A DNA stretch of 64,000 bases from an uncultured Clostridia bacterium (GCA_937900415.1 CALCEY010000015.1:124001-188000); one strand, 5' to 3'. Positions 33,523 to 42,933 are shown, numbered from the stretch's first letter. Notes: generated by a model not told the origin, from the sequence alone. A program made the numbers and translations.

Positions 33523-35304
33523 ATGAAACTGGATTTTTTAAAGGGAGATTTTGAAATTACCGGCCTCTTCACCGAACTTGTCCGGTGGGTTTTCGTAGTG
33601 CTTGCCATCTTCATTTTAGTAAGGGCTATAGCCTCTCTGCTGCGGACTAAAAATCCGGCGGAAGTGTGGGCGTATATGCATTTACGCACCTACAGAACAG
33701 ATCCGGAAGGAGTTCCGCTGGATTGGACTGAAATGAGCGTGCCTGTAACTCATTGGGAAAGCGTTATAGGACGTTCAAAAAGCTGTGATATATCTGTAGG
33801 AGACGGAACTCTTTCGAGAAATCACGGAATCCTGATGCGAGACACCAAGGGAAGGTGGATATACAGAGATTTAGGTTCTAAAAACGGTACATATCTTAAC
33901 GAAGAAAAGATAAAAGAAAGCCGGAGGGGCTCGAAGAATGGGGAAGTGAGCGGAGCTGTGGAAATTGAATACGGCGATGTTTTAAGAGCCGGAGCCACCG
34001 AGATGACGCTGCTGCCGATAAGTCTTGAGGAAAAGAACAATAATATAGCTATGAGACGGTCTGATACGAGATTCATGTCGGCAGGGCCGTCTCTGGCTGC
34101 GCTGACGCTGTTTCAGCTGCTTACTGCCTTTCAGCTGGGAATCGCCCTCGGAGAGGAACACATGGGACAGGTATACTTTTCCATAGGCGGTTTGATGGTT
34201 TTTATGTGGATATATGTAGGCGTTATGAAACATTTAGGCAACACGGCCTTTGAAATGGAAACTATAGCCTTTTTTCTCACCACGCTGAGTTTGGCCGTGG
34301 TTGGGTCGTCGGCGCCGGAAAGCATGTTCAAGCAGCTTATTGCCGCTGTGATGGGAATCACAGCCATGGTGATATTATGTATAGTGCTCAGAAATCTTGA
34401 AAGAACCAAAAAGCTTAGAACAGCCGTTATGATAGGTGCGGTGATTCTGCTTGTCGCAAACCTTACGCTGGGAACTTTTGGGTACGGAGCTAAAAACTGG
34501 CTGTCCATAGGAGGATTTTCTTTTCAGCCTTCGGAAATAGTTAAAGTTATTTTCATATGGATAGGAGCGGCTACGCTTGACGAACTTTTTCAGAAGAAGA
34601 ATCTGTTGGTGTTTATGATGTTTTCCGCCTATTGCTTCGGTTGTCTCGGCCTTATGGGAGACTTTGGAACAGCAATAATATTTTTCGTTACATTTTTGAT
34701 AATATCCTTCCTAAGAAGCGGCGACTTTTCGAAGCTTTTCCTTATGATAGGAGCGGCCGCGGTAGGAGGGTTTATGATACTAAGATTTAAACCTTATGTA
34801 GCCAACAGGTTTGCTTCATGGGGTCATGTATGGGATGCTGCGGTGGTAGATGCGGCAGGCTTTCAGCAAAGCAGAACGATGAGCGCAGCGGCCAGCGGAG
34901 GACTGGTGGGTGTCGGCGCAGGCGAAGGATGGCTGGAGGGAGTTCCGGCAGCGGATACTGATATGGTATTCGGAATGTTGATAGAAGAATGGGGGCTTAT
35001 AATAGCCGTTTTAGCGGTTCTTTCCATAGTGACGTTATCGCTGTTTGCCTACAGGTCTATACTGGCGGGCAGATCTACCTTTTACACCATAGGAGCCTGT
35101 GGAGCGATGTCTATGTTTATTTTCCAGACGATGTTAAATGTATTCGGATGTGTTGATCTGCTGCCGTTCACAGGCGTAACCTTTCCGTTCGTTTCAAACG
35201 GAGGAACCAGCATGACCGTATCATGGGCATTGCTTGCTTTCCTTAAGGCAGCGGATACAAGAGAACGGGCAAGCATTGCTGTAAAGGCAGGTGGCAAGTC
35301 ATGA
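33523..35304 (+). CDS. FHA domain-SEDS (FtsW/RodA/SpoVE) fusion
   Basis: A 593-residue peptidoglycan polymerase-type protein. An N-terminal membrane helix (about 18-38) is followed by a cytosolic FHA phosphothreonine-binding domain (VIGRSKSCDISVG ... LSRNHG ... DLGSKNGTYL, about 80-165), then a ten-helix SEDS core (about 185-575). SEDS landmarks are KNWLSIGGFSFQPSEIVKV and the C-terminal TFPFVSNGGTSM. SEDS proteins polymerise glycan strands together with a class B PBP, here encoded next with a 4-base overlap. The FHA domain implies control by a Ser/Thr kinase of the PknB type, not in this window. Confidence 0.92.
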   Translation: MKLDFLKGDFEITGLFTELVRWVFVVLAIFILVRAIASLLRTKNPAEVWAYMHLRTYRTDPEGVPLDWTEMSVPVTHWESVIGRSKSCDISVGDGTLSRNHGILMRDTKGRWIYRDLGSKNGTYLNEEKIKESRRGSKNGEVSGAVEIEYGDVLRAGATEMTLLPISLEEKNNNIAMRRSDTRFMSAGPSLAALTLFQLLTAFQLGIALGEEHMGQVYFSIGGLMVFMWIYVGVMKHLGNTAFEMETIAFFLTTLSLAVVGSSAPESMFKQLIAAVMGITAMVILCIVLRNLERTKKLRTAVMIGAVILLVANLTLGTFGYGAKNWLSIGGFSFQPSEIVKVIFIWIGAATLDELFQKKNLLVFMMFSAYCFGCLGLMGDFGTAIIFFVTFLIISFLRSGDFSKLFLMIGAAAVGGFMILRFKPYVANRFASWGHVWDAAVVDAAGFQQSRTMSAAASGGLVGVGAGEGWLEGVPAADTDMVFGMLIEEWGLIIAVLAVLSIVTLSLFAYRSILAGRSTFYTIGACGAMSMFIFQTMLNVFGCVDLLPFTGVTFPFVSNGGTSMTVSWALLAFLKAADTRERASIAVKAGGKS

Positions 35305-36611
35305 AAAAGCTTGAAGGAAGGGCGCTTATATGTATAGCGCTTGCAGTTACACTTATAATCGGACTCGGAATATTTATAGGCAGGCTGGCGGCAGACGGCG
35401 ACGACTGGGCTACTTTCTATGCCAATGCGCACGTGTACAGCCAGGGCCGGCTGGCGGTGGGAACGGTTTATGACAGGAACGGTGAAATCCTTTTAAAAAA
35501 TGATGAAGACGGGACTCACTATAATGAAGACGCCGGAATAAGAAGGGGAACCGTTCATGTGGTAGGCGACAAGGACATGAACATTTCTACTGCCGTAAAT
35601 TCTTTTTTCAGAAGCGATATAATAGGATATAATTTTATAACCGGAACCAACGGCTCAATATTTTCAGATAACAGAACGCTCAGGCTGACAATTGACGGAA
35701 ATGTTTCAAAGACGGCGAACGAAGCTCTCGGAAGAAGAAACGGACTGGTGGGAGTATATAACTGGAAGACAGGCGAAATAATATGCATGACCAGCAATCC
35801 TTCCATAGACCCGGAAAAAGACGGAGGCGGAGCTGACGCAGAATCTGGAACATATATAAACAAGGTACTTTCCGCCGCAGATACGCCGGGTTCAATTTTC
35901 AAACTGGTGACTACAAAAGCAGCTCTTGAGAATATAGCGGGGATAGACGACTGGTCGTTTACCTGTACCGGCCGCCATGTGATAGACGGTGAAAAGATAA
36001 CGTGTACAGCCGCCCACGGACGTCTTAATCTATACAGCGCGTTGGCTAATTCATGCAACTGCGCATACGCATCTCTTGCCGTAGAGCTGGGAAGCGATGT
36101 GATGAAAAAGACAGTCGATGAACTTGGCCTGACGTCTTCATATGACGTAAATGGCATTAAGAGCAAAGCGGGAAGCTTTAATTTTGATACGTATAACTAT
36201 AATCTCGGCTGGGCGGGAATCGGTCAGTTTGAAGATCAGGTGAATCCTCTTTCGATGATGGTATACATGGGAGCGATAGCCGGCGGCGGCGAGGCCGCCA
36301 AGCCTTACATGCTTAAAGGGACCGGCGGGGACAGTGTGAAGCTGCTTGACGGCAATACAGCCGCCAAGCTTAAAGAGATGATGCGAAACAACGTTTTGAA
36401 AACCTACGGCGACGGAAATTATCCTGGTCTTGAGCTTCACGCAAAATCCGGAACGGCTGAGGGAGCCAAGGGAACCGTTCCCGATGCGTGGTTCTGCGGA
36501 TTTTCCGGAGATTACGCCTTTATAGTATGCGTGGAGAACGGAGGCTACGGCTCATCTGTGGCAGGCCCCGTGGCAAATAAGGTTTTGCAGGCGCTTAAAT
36601 CCGGAGAGTAA
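35301..36611 (+). CDS. Penicillin-binding protein transpeptidase (class B-like)
   Basis: A 436-residue membrane-anchored peptidoglycan crosslinking enzyme. An N-terminal helix (about 8-28) and short linker are followed by the transpeptidase domain: TPGSIFKLVTT (SxxK with the catalytic Ser), NSCNCAYASLA (SxN) and HAKSGTAEG (KSG). The dimerisation domain of larger class B PBPs is reduced, so it resembles mycobacterial PbpA, which is likewise partnered with an RodA/FtsW gene. Translationally coupled to the FHA-SEDS gene (ATGA overlap), so the two should act as one synthase pair. Confidence 0.92.
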   Translation: MKKLEGRALICIALAVTLIIGLGIFIGRLAADGDDWATFYANAHVYSQGRLAVGTVYDRNGEILLKNDEDGTHYNEDAGIRRGTVHVVGDKDMNISTAVNSFFRSDIIGYNFITGTNGSIFSDNRTLRLTIDGNVSKTANEALGRRNGLVGVYNWKTGEIICMTSNPSIDPEKDGGGADAESGTYINKVLSAADTPGSIFKLVTTKAALENIAGIDDWSFTCTGRHVIDGEKITCTAAHGRLNLYSALANSCNCAYASLAVELGSDVMKKTVDELGLTSSYDVNGIKSKAGSFNFDTYNYNLGWAGIGQFEDQVNPLSMMVYMGAIAGGGEAAKPYMLKGTGGDSVKLLDGNTAAKLKEMMRNNVLKTYGDGNYPGLELHAKSGTAEGAKGTVPDAWFCGFSGDYAFIVCVENGGYGSSVAGPVANKVLQALKSGE

Positions 36612-36672
36612 TATGAGCCGGGGCATATGGTGAGGCGCATCGAAAGGCTGGCATATCTCAATGGTTAGTGCA

Positions 36673-36708
36673 TTGCAAGCAGCGGCACATACTGTTTACT
36701 GCTTGCAA
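36673..36708 (+). repeat. 10-bp inverted repeat upstream of two-component system
   Basis: TTGCAAGCAG (36673-36682) and CTGCTTGCAA (36699-36708) are perfectly complementary with a 16-base spacer. Possibly a regulator site or RNA hairpin; there is no T run, so not a terminator. Confidence 0.5.
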
Positions 36709-36743
36709 ATCGCTTAAAGGTAAGAATTTTGTAAGAAATAAAT

Positions 36744-36772
36744 GGGCTCTTTTGTAAAAATGAGCCCTTATT
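36744..36772 (+). terminator. Terminator after the PBP gene
   Basis: GGGCTC (36744-36749) pairs with GAGCCC (36762-36767), extended by flanking A-T pairs and followed by TTATTAT, about 130 bases after the PBP stop and 35 before the response regulator. Confidence 0.55.
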
Positions 36773-36806
36773 ATATAGTCATAAGGCGAAAGGAGAGGCT
36801 TATTTA

Positions 36807-37520
36807 ATGGAAAATGTTCAGAAGTTTAATATCATGGTCTGTGATGACGACAAGGAGATAGCCGGGGCTATTGAGATTTATCTGCGCAACGAGGGGTATC
36901 GCGTGCTTAAAGCCTTTGACGGGTCGGAAGCTCTTCAAATAGCGATGAAAGAGAATCTGCATCTGATAATCATGGACGTAATGATGCCTAAGATGGACGG
37001 AATTCAGGCAACGATGAAGATAAGAGAAGAAAAGAACATTCCTATAATAATGCTTTCCGCAAAGTCGGAGGACTACGACAAAATTACGGGTCTTAACGTA
37101 GGCGCCGACGATTATGTTACAAAGCCTTTCAACCCGCTGGAGCTTATCGCAAGAGTAAAGTCGCAGCTGAGACGTTACGTCAATCTCGGAAGTATGGCGG
37201 GGAGCCTTTCTCAATCAGGCGTTTATAAATCGGGGGGATTAGTTGTAGACGACAATGAAAAGAGCGTTACTTTGGATGGAGAACAGGTTGTAGTGACGCC
37301 GATTGAGTTTGGAATTTTAAAACTTCTAACAGAAAATGCCGGCCATGTTTACAGCATAGAGCAGATCTATGAATCCGTGTGGAACGAACCTGCATACAGC
37401 CCGGAAAATACAGTGGCTGTACATATAAGAAGGATAAGAGAAAAAATTGAAATAGACCCGAAGAATCCTAGATATTTAAAGGTGGTGTGGGGTATTGGAT
37501 ACAAAATTGAAAAATTCTAG
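36807..37520 (+). CDS. OmpR-family response regulator
   Basis: A 237-residue two-component regulator. The receiver domain has the acidic pair CDDDKE, phosphoacceptor IIMDVMMPKMDG, conserved Ser in MLSAKSE and Lys in VTKPFNPLE. The C-terminal winged helix ends VWGIGYKIEKF. Most like VanR/CroR-type regulators that respond to envelope signals. The start has GGAGAGG. The histidine kinase begins inside its 3' end (26-base overlap), so expression is coupled. Confidence 0.93.
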   Translation: MENVQKFNIMVCDDDKEIAGAIEIYLRNEGYRVLKAFDGSEALQIAMKENLHLIIMDVMMPKMDGIQATMKIREEKNIPIIMLSAKSEDYDKITGLNVGADDYVTKPFNPLELIARVKSQLRRYVNLGSMAGSLSQSGVYKSGGLVVDDNEKSVTLDGEQVVVTPIEFGILKLLTENAGHVYSIEQIYESVWNEPAYSPENTVAVHIRRIREKIEIDPKNPRYLKVVWGIGYKIEKF

Positions 37521-39168
37521 AGGCAAGAGCGCAGCCTATGTCACGCTGTTTGTCTTTGAAATTTTAGCCGTCATAACTTTAGCGGTCAGCGGAAGCATAT
37601 TTGCGGCAATAGGAAATATGCAATGGATCAAAGATTTGGATCCTGCCGAAGAGGGTTTTTACGATTGGAACGAGCCTTATTACGGTCGAATCACGAATCA
37701 GGAAAAATATGATTCTCTGTGCAATTCCATAGGAATCGGAGGAATAATTCTAATCGTCATCGTTGCGGTCATACTGCTGGCAATGATATTGCTGGTCGGC
37801 AGGGGAAGAATCAACGAGCGGGGGAAAATTCGTCTGAACTGGTTTGACAGAATATGGGGGGAGGCTCAGATAACTTTGGCTTCTCTGGCAGGAGTCTGGT
37901 TCGGTTCTATCCTTCTGGTGCTTTACGACAGATGGATGAAGGGTGATTATCTCGGAGTATGGGAAAATACTTCCGGACAAGATATGTATTACTCTACCGA
38001 TCTTATTACGCGTGAGACGGAAATGGCTTACTGCATAGCGGGGCTTCTTGTAAGCACTTTTGTTTTCCTTGCGTGTATGATGTCGATGATAAAGAAAATA
38101 AAAGCGAGACAGTTTTGGGAAAGATCGCTGCTTGGAGGAGCCATACTGGCCGTATACTGCAGCTTTAAGAGCAGTGATAAAACACTGTTTAAGATAATGG
38201 GCGCAGTGATAATAGGCGCTTTCTGCTGCGCCACATGGATCGGCCTGCCTATAGTTCTGGTAATCGTGCTGATTGTCGTTCCTAAGGCTGTCAGAAAATT
38301 TATGGAAATCAAAGCAGGAGTAGAGGAAGTCAAGAACGGAAATCTTACATACAAGATTCCGGTTGAAGAGGATATAAAGGGAATAAGAGGTGAATTTGAC
38401 AGGCTTGCCGCAGATATAAACGACATTTCTCAGGCTTCAAATATAGCGGTACAAAATGAGATAAAAAATCAGAGAATGAAGACAGACTTGATTTCAAATG
38501 TTTCCCATGATTTGAAAACACCTCTGACATCTATGATATCTTATGTGGATTTAATGAAAAAAGAAGGATTGGACAGTCCTAATGCACCTGAGTATCTTGA
38601 CATAATAGACAGCAAAACTCAGAGACTGAAAACATTGACGGAGAATCTGTTTGAAGCGGCAAAGGCTTCCTCCGGAGCTATACCGGTAAACATAGAGCCG
38701 ATAGATCTTTCCTCACTGCTTAGCCAGAGCATGGCTGAAATGGAGGAGAGACTGATGGCCAGAGGCCTTGACATACAGGTGAAAAATCGGTGTGAAGGCG
38801 TTAAGGTGATGGCTGACGGCCAGCTGATGTGGAGAGTAATCGAAAATCTGCTGGGCAATGTGTCAAAATATGCGTTGGATAACAGCAGGGTTTACATCAA
38901 TATAAACAGCTTGGAGGGACGGGCGGAAAGTTCCAAGGATATGGTAATCCTTGAGGTGAAGAATATTTCAAGAGATCCTCTCAATATTTCTGCGGACGAA
39001 CTCATGGAAAGATTTAAAAGAGGAGATGAATCCAGAAATACAGAGGGAAGCGGTCTTGGCCTGGCCATTGCAAAGGACCTTATGAAGCTTATGAACGGCA
39101 TTTTTGAAATAACTGTGGACGGAGATCTTTTTAAGGCTACGGTAATGCTGGAAAAAGCCGAAGGATAA
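37495..39168 (+). CDS. Sensor histidine kinase
   Basis: A 557-residue membrane kinase. Hydrophobic segments lie near residues 15-35, 80-100, 125-145, 180-200 and 240-265. They are followed by a HAMP-like region, the H box NVSHDLKTPLTSMISYVDLM, N box ENLLGNVSKYAL and G box GSGLGLAIAKDLM. The catalytic core is complete. The start is TTG 37495 behind AGGTGGTGTGGGG; no ATG start is better placed. The multi-helix input region suggests membrane-embedded sensing. Its neighbours (PBP/SEDS) hint at cell-envelope control. Confidence 0.9.
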   Translation: MDTKLKNSRGKSAAYVTLFVFEILAVITLAVSGSIFAAIGNMQWIKDLDPAEEGFYDWNEPYYGRITNQEKYDSLCNSIGIGGIILIVIVAVILLAMILLVGRGRINERGKIRLNWFDRIWGEAQITLASLAGVWFGSILLVLYDRWMKGDYLGVWENTSGQDMYYSTDLITRETEMAYCIAGLLVSTFVFLACMMSMIKKIKARQFWERSLLGGAILAVYCSFKSSDKTLFKIMGAVIIGAFCCATWIGLPIVLVIVLIVVPKAVRKFMEIKAGVEEVKNGNLTYKIPVEEDIKGIRGEFDRLAADINDISQASNIAVQNEIKNQRMKTDLISNVSHDLKTPLTSMISYVDLMKKEGLDSPNAPEYLDIIDSKTQRLKTLTENLFEAAKASSGAIPVNIEPIDLSSLLSQSMAEMEERLMARGLDIQVKNRCEGVKVMADGQLMWRVIENLLGNVSKYALDNSRVYININSLEGRAESSKDMVILEVKNISRDPLNISADELMERFKRGDESRNTEGSGLGLAIAKDLMKLMNGIFEITVDGDLFKATVMLEKAEG

Positions 39169-39186
39169 AAATTATATATAATCATT

Positions 39187-39224
39187 AAAATCGGGGCTGA
39201 AATGATGAAAGCCCCGATTTTTAT
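39187..39224 (+). terminator. Terminator of the two-component operon
   Basis: A perfect 12-bp stem AAAATCGGGGCT / AGCCCCGATTTT with an 11-base loop and trailing T's. Confidence 0.92.
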
Positions 39225-39275
39225 TGATATTTATTGAGATTTTAACGTTATATAATGTTTAATCAAAAATTATAA

Positions 39276-39329
39276 ATGTACATGATAATGTACGTGACAT
39301 TTATACATTCATATAGTATACTGTATACT
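39276..39329 (+). promoter_or_regulatory. Repeat-rich hydrogenase upstream region
   Basis: Two adjacent near-identical 12-mers, ATGTACATGATA (39276-39287) and ATGTACGTGACA (39288-39299), are followed by a perfect palindrome AGTATAC-T-GTATACT (39315-39329) that contains a TATACT -10-like box. Probably the regulated promoter of the hydrogenase. It does not match the Rex consensus. Confidence 0.5.
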
Positions 39330-39477
39330 TGGAATCGAGGGAATGTATTCCCCGCATGGTGATACCGGCATAAGACATTGATGTGATTTGAAGGGAACTT
39401 CAAAGAAAATATATTAAAAATATAATGGTTGTAACGATATTCAGAGAGCTTAAAGCAGAAGGGAGAGAAGACGATAA

Positions 39478-40914
39478 TTGAAGCTGTTTGACAATAGGGT
39501 GCAGGAAACAAAATATAAGGTTTTACGAGAAGTGGCGTATCAGACTTGGAAAGGAAACGATGTGTTCGCTGAGTTTAATGAAATCGCCAGAAATGTAATA
39601 CCTATGGACGAACCTCCGCAGAGGTGCTGTATATACAAGGACAGGGCTGTGGTCGCCGAAAGGATAAGGCTGGCTATCGGAGGAAGCAGGCATAATGACA
39701 ATGTCGTTCAGGTTATAGAAATTGCCTGCGATGAATGTCCGGAAGCAGGATATGTCGTAACTGATTTGTGTCGTGGGTGTCTTGCTCACAGCTGTGTTCA
39801 GTCATGCAAGCTGGGTGCAATAGTGATAGATTCTCATCAGCACGCGCATATAGATAAGAGTAAATGCGTCGAGTGCGGAAGATGTGCAAACGCATGTCAG
39901 TACAGCGCCATACATAATTTTCAGCGGCCGTGCGAAAGAGCATGTAAAGTCAACGCCATATCAATGGGTCCGGGTGGTGCGGCCAGCATAGATTACGAAA
40001 AATGTATAAACTGTGGCGCCTGCGTATATCACTGCCCTTTCGGAGCGACGGTAGACGTTTCAAGCATAGTCAGTGTGATAAAAGAAATACAGGCGGCTGA
40101 GGACGAGTGCAGAAAGGATAAGATGATAGCCATCGTAGCGCCGTCCATAGCGAGCCAGTTCCTATATGCTTCCCTGGGGCAAGTCATATCCGGAATTAAA
40201 GAACTGGGCTTTTCCCAGGTTCTGGAGGTTGCGGTAGGAGCAGAGATGGTAGCCTATAAAGAAGCAATGGAGCTTAAAGAGAAAGGATTTTTAACTTCCT
40301 CCTGCTGTCCGGCTTTCGTAGAATATATAAGAAGCAAGTACCCTGACATGGCGAAGCATATATCTTCGAATCTTTCGCCGATGGCGGAGCTTGCCAAGCA
40401 TGTAAAAGCTGATAATCCCGATGCGGTTGTGGTTTTCATAGGGCCTTGCATTGCAAAAAAAGCTGAAATCAAGCAGGACCATGTCAAAGAATATGTGGAC
40501 TATGTAATAACCTTTGAGGAACTTCAGGCCTTGTTTGACAGCAGAGATATACTTCTGAAAAATCAAAAATATACAGATTGGAATCAGGCTTCATATTACG
40601 GAAGAATGTTTGCCAGAAGCGGAGGCGTGTCGGGCGCTGTAGCGCAGATGCTGAAAGAACTTAAGGAAGAGGACTTTGAATTCAACCCTCTTGTATGTGA
40701 TGGGATAGACAAGTGCAAGACGGCGCTGCTCAAAGCGTCGAAAGGAGTGCTTCCGAATAATTTCATCGAAGGCATGGCTTGCGTAGGCGGCTGTATAGGA
40801 GGAAGCGGCAATCCGGCACGTTATGAGGATACTCCTGCGGAGATGAAAGAGAGAATAGAAGAGGCTCCGACGGAAATGCTTCCGAATGTGAATAAGCATA
40901 TAAACATATATTAA
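39478..40914 (+). CDS. Monomeric [FeFe]-hydrogenase (group B-like)
   Basis: Catalyses reversible proton reduction with ferredoxin electrons. The 478-residue protein has an N-terminal cysteine-rich region with two 4Fe-4S ferredoxin motifs (CVECGRCANACQ, CINCGACVYHCP) and the H-cluster domain with TSSCCPAFVEYI (L1), IGPCIAKKAE (L2) and EGMACVGGCIGGSG (L3). L1 ends in Phe rather than Trp, and L2 lacks the usual MPC; both fit the poorly studied group B. No maturases (HydEFG) are nearby. The start is TTG 39478 behind GGGAG. Rex, encoded at 3.3 kb, may control it indirectly. Confidence 0.9.
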   Translation: MKLFDNRVQETKYKVLREVAYQTWKGNDVFAEFNEIARNVIPMDEPPQRCCIYKDRAVVAERIRLAIGGSRHNDNVVQVIEIACDECPEAGYVVTDLCRGCLAHSCVQSCKLGAIVIDSHQHAHIDKSKCVECGRCANACQYSAIHNFQRPCERACKVNAISMGPGGAASIDYEKCINCGACVYHCPFGATVDVSSIVSVIKEIQAAEDECRKDKMIAIVAPSIASQFLYASLGQVISGIKELGFSQVLEVAVGAEMVAYKEAMELKEKGFLTSSCCPAFVEYIRSKYPDMAKHISSNLSPMAELAKHVKADNPDAVVVFIGPCIAKKAEIKQDHVKEYVDYVITFEELQALFDSRDILLKNQKYTDWNQASYYGRMFARSGGVSGAVAQMLKELKEEDFEFNPLVCDGIDKCKTALLKASKGVLPNNFIEGMACVGGCIGGSGNPARYEDTPAEMKERIEEAPTEMLPNVNKHINIY

Positions 40915-41038
40915 AACAAAAGAGGTATCGCAAGGTCATAATGCCGTGATGTACTGATGTACGGGCGTATGGCAGGCGGTACCTTTGTTTTGCAAAGCTT
41001 CTGTACAAATATTTTGCATGAGTTTTGCGGACAGCCAT

Positions 41039-41101
41039 CCTGAAAGGTTGCTGCGACTGTTCCGAAAGGTTGTTTTGGTTGTTCTTCCTGAAAGGCTGCT
41101 T
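41039..41101 (+). repeat. Imperfect ~24-bp spaced repeats
   Basis: CCTGAAAGGTTGCTG (41039), CCGAAAGGTTGTT (41062) and CCTGAAAGGCTGCTT (41087) recur about every 24 bases just past the convergent end of nadE. Function unknown; each unit can form a CCTTTC-like partial hairpin. Confidence 0.4.
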
Positions 41102-41840
41102 ATGCGGGAGCGTAAGGGAAACAGTCCATAAACCTGAGCTTAAATTGATTTATTGCATGAAGTCTGTCAATCTTTTCTTTTATAACAGGGTCGTCAATTT
41201 GACCTGTACGTATATATCTGTCTAAGACTGCATATGTGAAGCCAAGGTTTTCTTCGTCGGTTTTAGACTGAAGTCCGTCTATAGGTGTTTTGTCAACAAA
41301 CATGGAAGGCAGGCCAAGCTGGCGGCCTATAGCCTTTACTTCTTGAACTGTTAATTTGCTTAAAGGACTGAAATCGCCGGCTCCGTCCCCGTAGCGAGTT
41401 GCGTATCCGACCCAATCCTCGCTGAGATTGCAGGTGTTGGCCACTCGTCCGTTCATAGACTGGGAAACAGCATAAGTAGCCGCCATTCTGAGACGCGGCG
41501 GCAGGTTGGTGACAGTCTGTTTTTCCACCTCCGGCAGAGAAGCCCGGAGACTGTTCATCAAGCCGTCAAAGCAGTCCTTTATGTTTATTTCATAGTGCTT
41601 GATACCGAGATGTTTTACAAGAGCCAGAGAAACGTCTATATCGAATTGATTGCCGTTGGGCAAAAGCACGCCTATGACCCGGTCTTTGCCTAAGGCCTCA
41701 GCGCAAAGCGCAGCGACGACAGAGCTGTCCTTTCCGCCTGAAACGGCGACGATGGCATTGCAGCCAGGGCCGTTTTTGTCAAACCATTCTCTTATCCATA
41801 AAATAATATCGTCTTTAACTTTTTGGGCGTCGAAATTCAT
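41100..41840 (-). CDS. nadE: NH3-dependent NAD+ synthetase
   Basis: Amidates nicotinate adenine dinucleotide to NAD+. 246 residues, PP-loop ATPase with VSGGKDSSVVAAL near residue 34. The deamido-NAD loop NLSEDWVGYATRYGDGAGDF and KTPIDGLQSKTDEENLG are conserved. No N-terminal glutaminase domain, so ammonia is the nitrogen donor, paralleling the glutaminase-less GuaA here. Start after AGGAGG (reverse strand, about 41847-41852). Confidence 0.94.
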   Translation of the reverse strand: MNFDAQKVKDDIILWIREWFDKNGPGCNAIVAVSGGKDSSVVAALCAEALGKDRVIGVLLPNGNQFDIDVSLALVKHLGIKHYEINIKDCFDGLMNSLRASLPEVEKQTVTNLPPRLRMAATYAVSQSMNGRVANTCNLSEDWVGYATRYGDGAGDFSPLSKLTVQEVKAIGRQLGLPSMFVDKTPIDGLQSKTDEENLGFTYAVLDRYIRTGQIDDPVIKEKIDRLHAINQFKLRFMDCFPYAPA

Positions 41841-41958
41841 ATTAAATCCTCCTGCTTGTTATTATACACCCAACCTGTGCAAAATACAAATTCTTGCGGC
41901 GTAATTGTATTTGATGTATAATAAATTAAAAAATTGCCTTTACAAAAGGATGGGACAT

Positions 41959-42924
41959 ATGAAAGAAATATACGTTAAGGATTTACGGAAAGATCAGGAA
42001 ATTACCGATTTTTTTATGGCTAAGACGTCGGCTATAAAGGTGGGAGCTAACGGGAAACAGTATTTGGATATAACTTTGGGAGATAAGACCGGAGAAATTT
42101 CCGGTAAAAAATGGGATGTGAGCGACAGCGAATATCCTGCTCTTGTAGCTATAAAAGATAAAGCAATAGTAAAGATAAAGGGCGTAGTCGTTGAGTGGGC
42201 AGGACAGCTGCAAATAAGAGTACAGCGCATACGAGTTTCCGTTGCGGAAGACGCTCAGGAGATGAGAGAGTTTGTCAAGGCTGCTCCCGAGGCTCCCGAT
42301 GATATGTATGCATATATTTACGGCGCAGCTGATTCCATGAAAGACAAAGATCTGAGGGCGCTGTGCATTAAGGTTCTCAGTGATAACAGAGAAAAGCTGA
42401 TGTATTATCCCGCTGCTCAGAAAAACCATCATGCGGAACTGGCGGGACTTCTCTATCATACAAAACGTATGCTTATGACGGGAGAAAGAGTTTGCGAGGT
42501 ATATACAAATTTAAATCGCGACATGGTGGCTGCGGGCGTAATTCTCCACGATATGGAAAAGCTCAATGAAATAGAAGCGGAGGAGGACGGTATAGCTACC
42601 GGATATTCATTTGAAGGACAGATGCTCGGCCATATAATACAAGGTGTTAAAGTTCTTGATAAGCTGACTGCCGAACTGGGTTTTCCGAGGGAAAAGGCTA
42701 TAATGCTGGAGCACATGATTTTATCCCACCATTATGAGCCTGAATTCGGCAGTCCTAAGAGACCTCTTTTTCCAGAGGCTGAGGTGCTTCATTATCTGGA
42801 TATATTGGACGCGCGCATGTTTGATATGCAAGACGCCCTTGAAGCGACGCAGCCGGGAAGCTTCAGCGACAGGATATGGACTTTGGACAACAGGAAACTG
42901 TATAAACCTAAAGATGACGAATAG
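41959..42924 (+). CDS. yhaM: 3'-5' exoribonuclease YhaM family
   Basis: A 321-residue protein with an N-terminal OB-fold (about 15-100, GKQYLDITLGDKTGEISGKKWD) and a C-terminal HD domain (ELAGLLYHTKRM, GVILHDMEKL, ILSHHYEPEFGSP), the YhaM/CBF1 layout. YhaM trims RNA and DNA 3' ends with Mn2+. ATG 41959 (MKEIYVKDLR) follows AAGGATGGG and matches the family; the longer frame upstream is not used. The cca gene follows 9 bases later. Confidence 0.93.
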   Translation: MKEIYVKDLRKDQEITDFFMAKTSAIKVGANGKQYLDITLGDKTGEISGKKWDVSDSEYPALVAIKDKAIVKIKGVVVEWAGQLQIRVQRIRVSVAEDAQEMREFVKAAPEAPDDMYAYIYGAADSMKDKDLRALCIKVLSDNREKLMYYPAAQKNHHAELAGLLYHTKRMLMTGERVCEVYTNLNRDMVAAGVILHDMEKLNEIEAEEDGIATGYSFEGQMLGHIIQGVKVLDKLTAELGFPREKAIMLEHMILSHHYEPEFGSPKRPLFPEAEVLHYLDILDARMFDMQDALEATQPGSFSDRIWTLDNRKLYKPKDDE

Positions 42925-42933
42925 GTAACGGCG

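Noticed and set aside
33333..33554. A 73-residue frame in the FHA-SEDS leader
   Set aside because: No ribosome-binding site, runs into the next gene in another frame, cysteine/arginine-rich shadow composition.
39225..39477. Rex operator ahead of the hydrogenase
   Set aside because: No TTGTTAA-N4-TTAACAA-like sequence; the repeats present have a different sequence.
41039..41101. CRISPR array
   Set aside because: Only three imperfect units of about 14 bases with 9-12 base gaps; too short and irregular for repeats and spacers.
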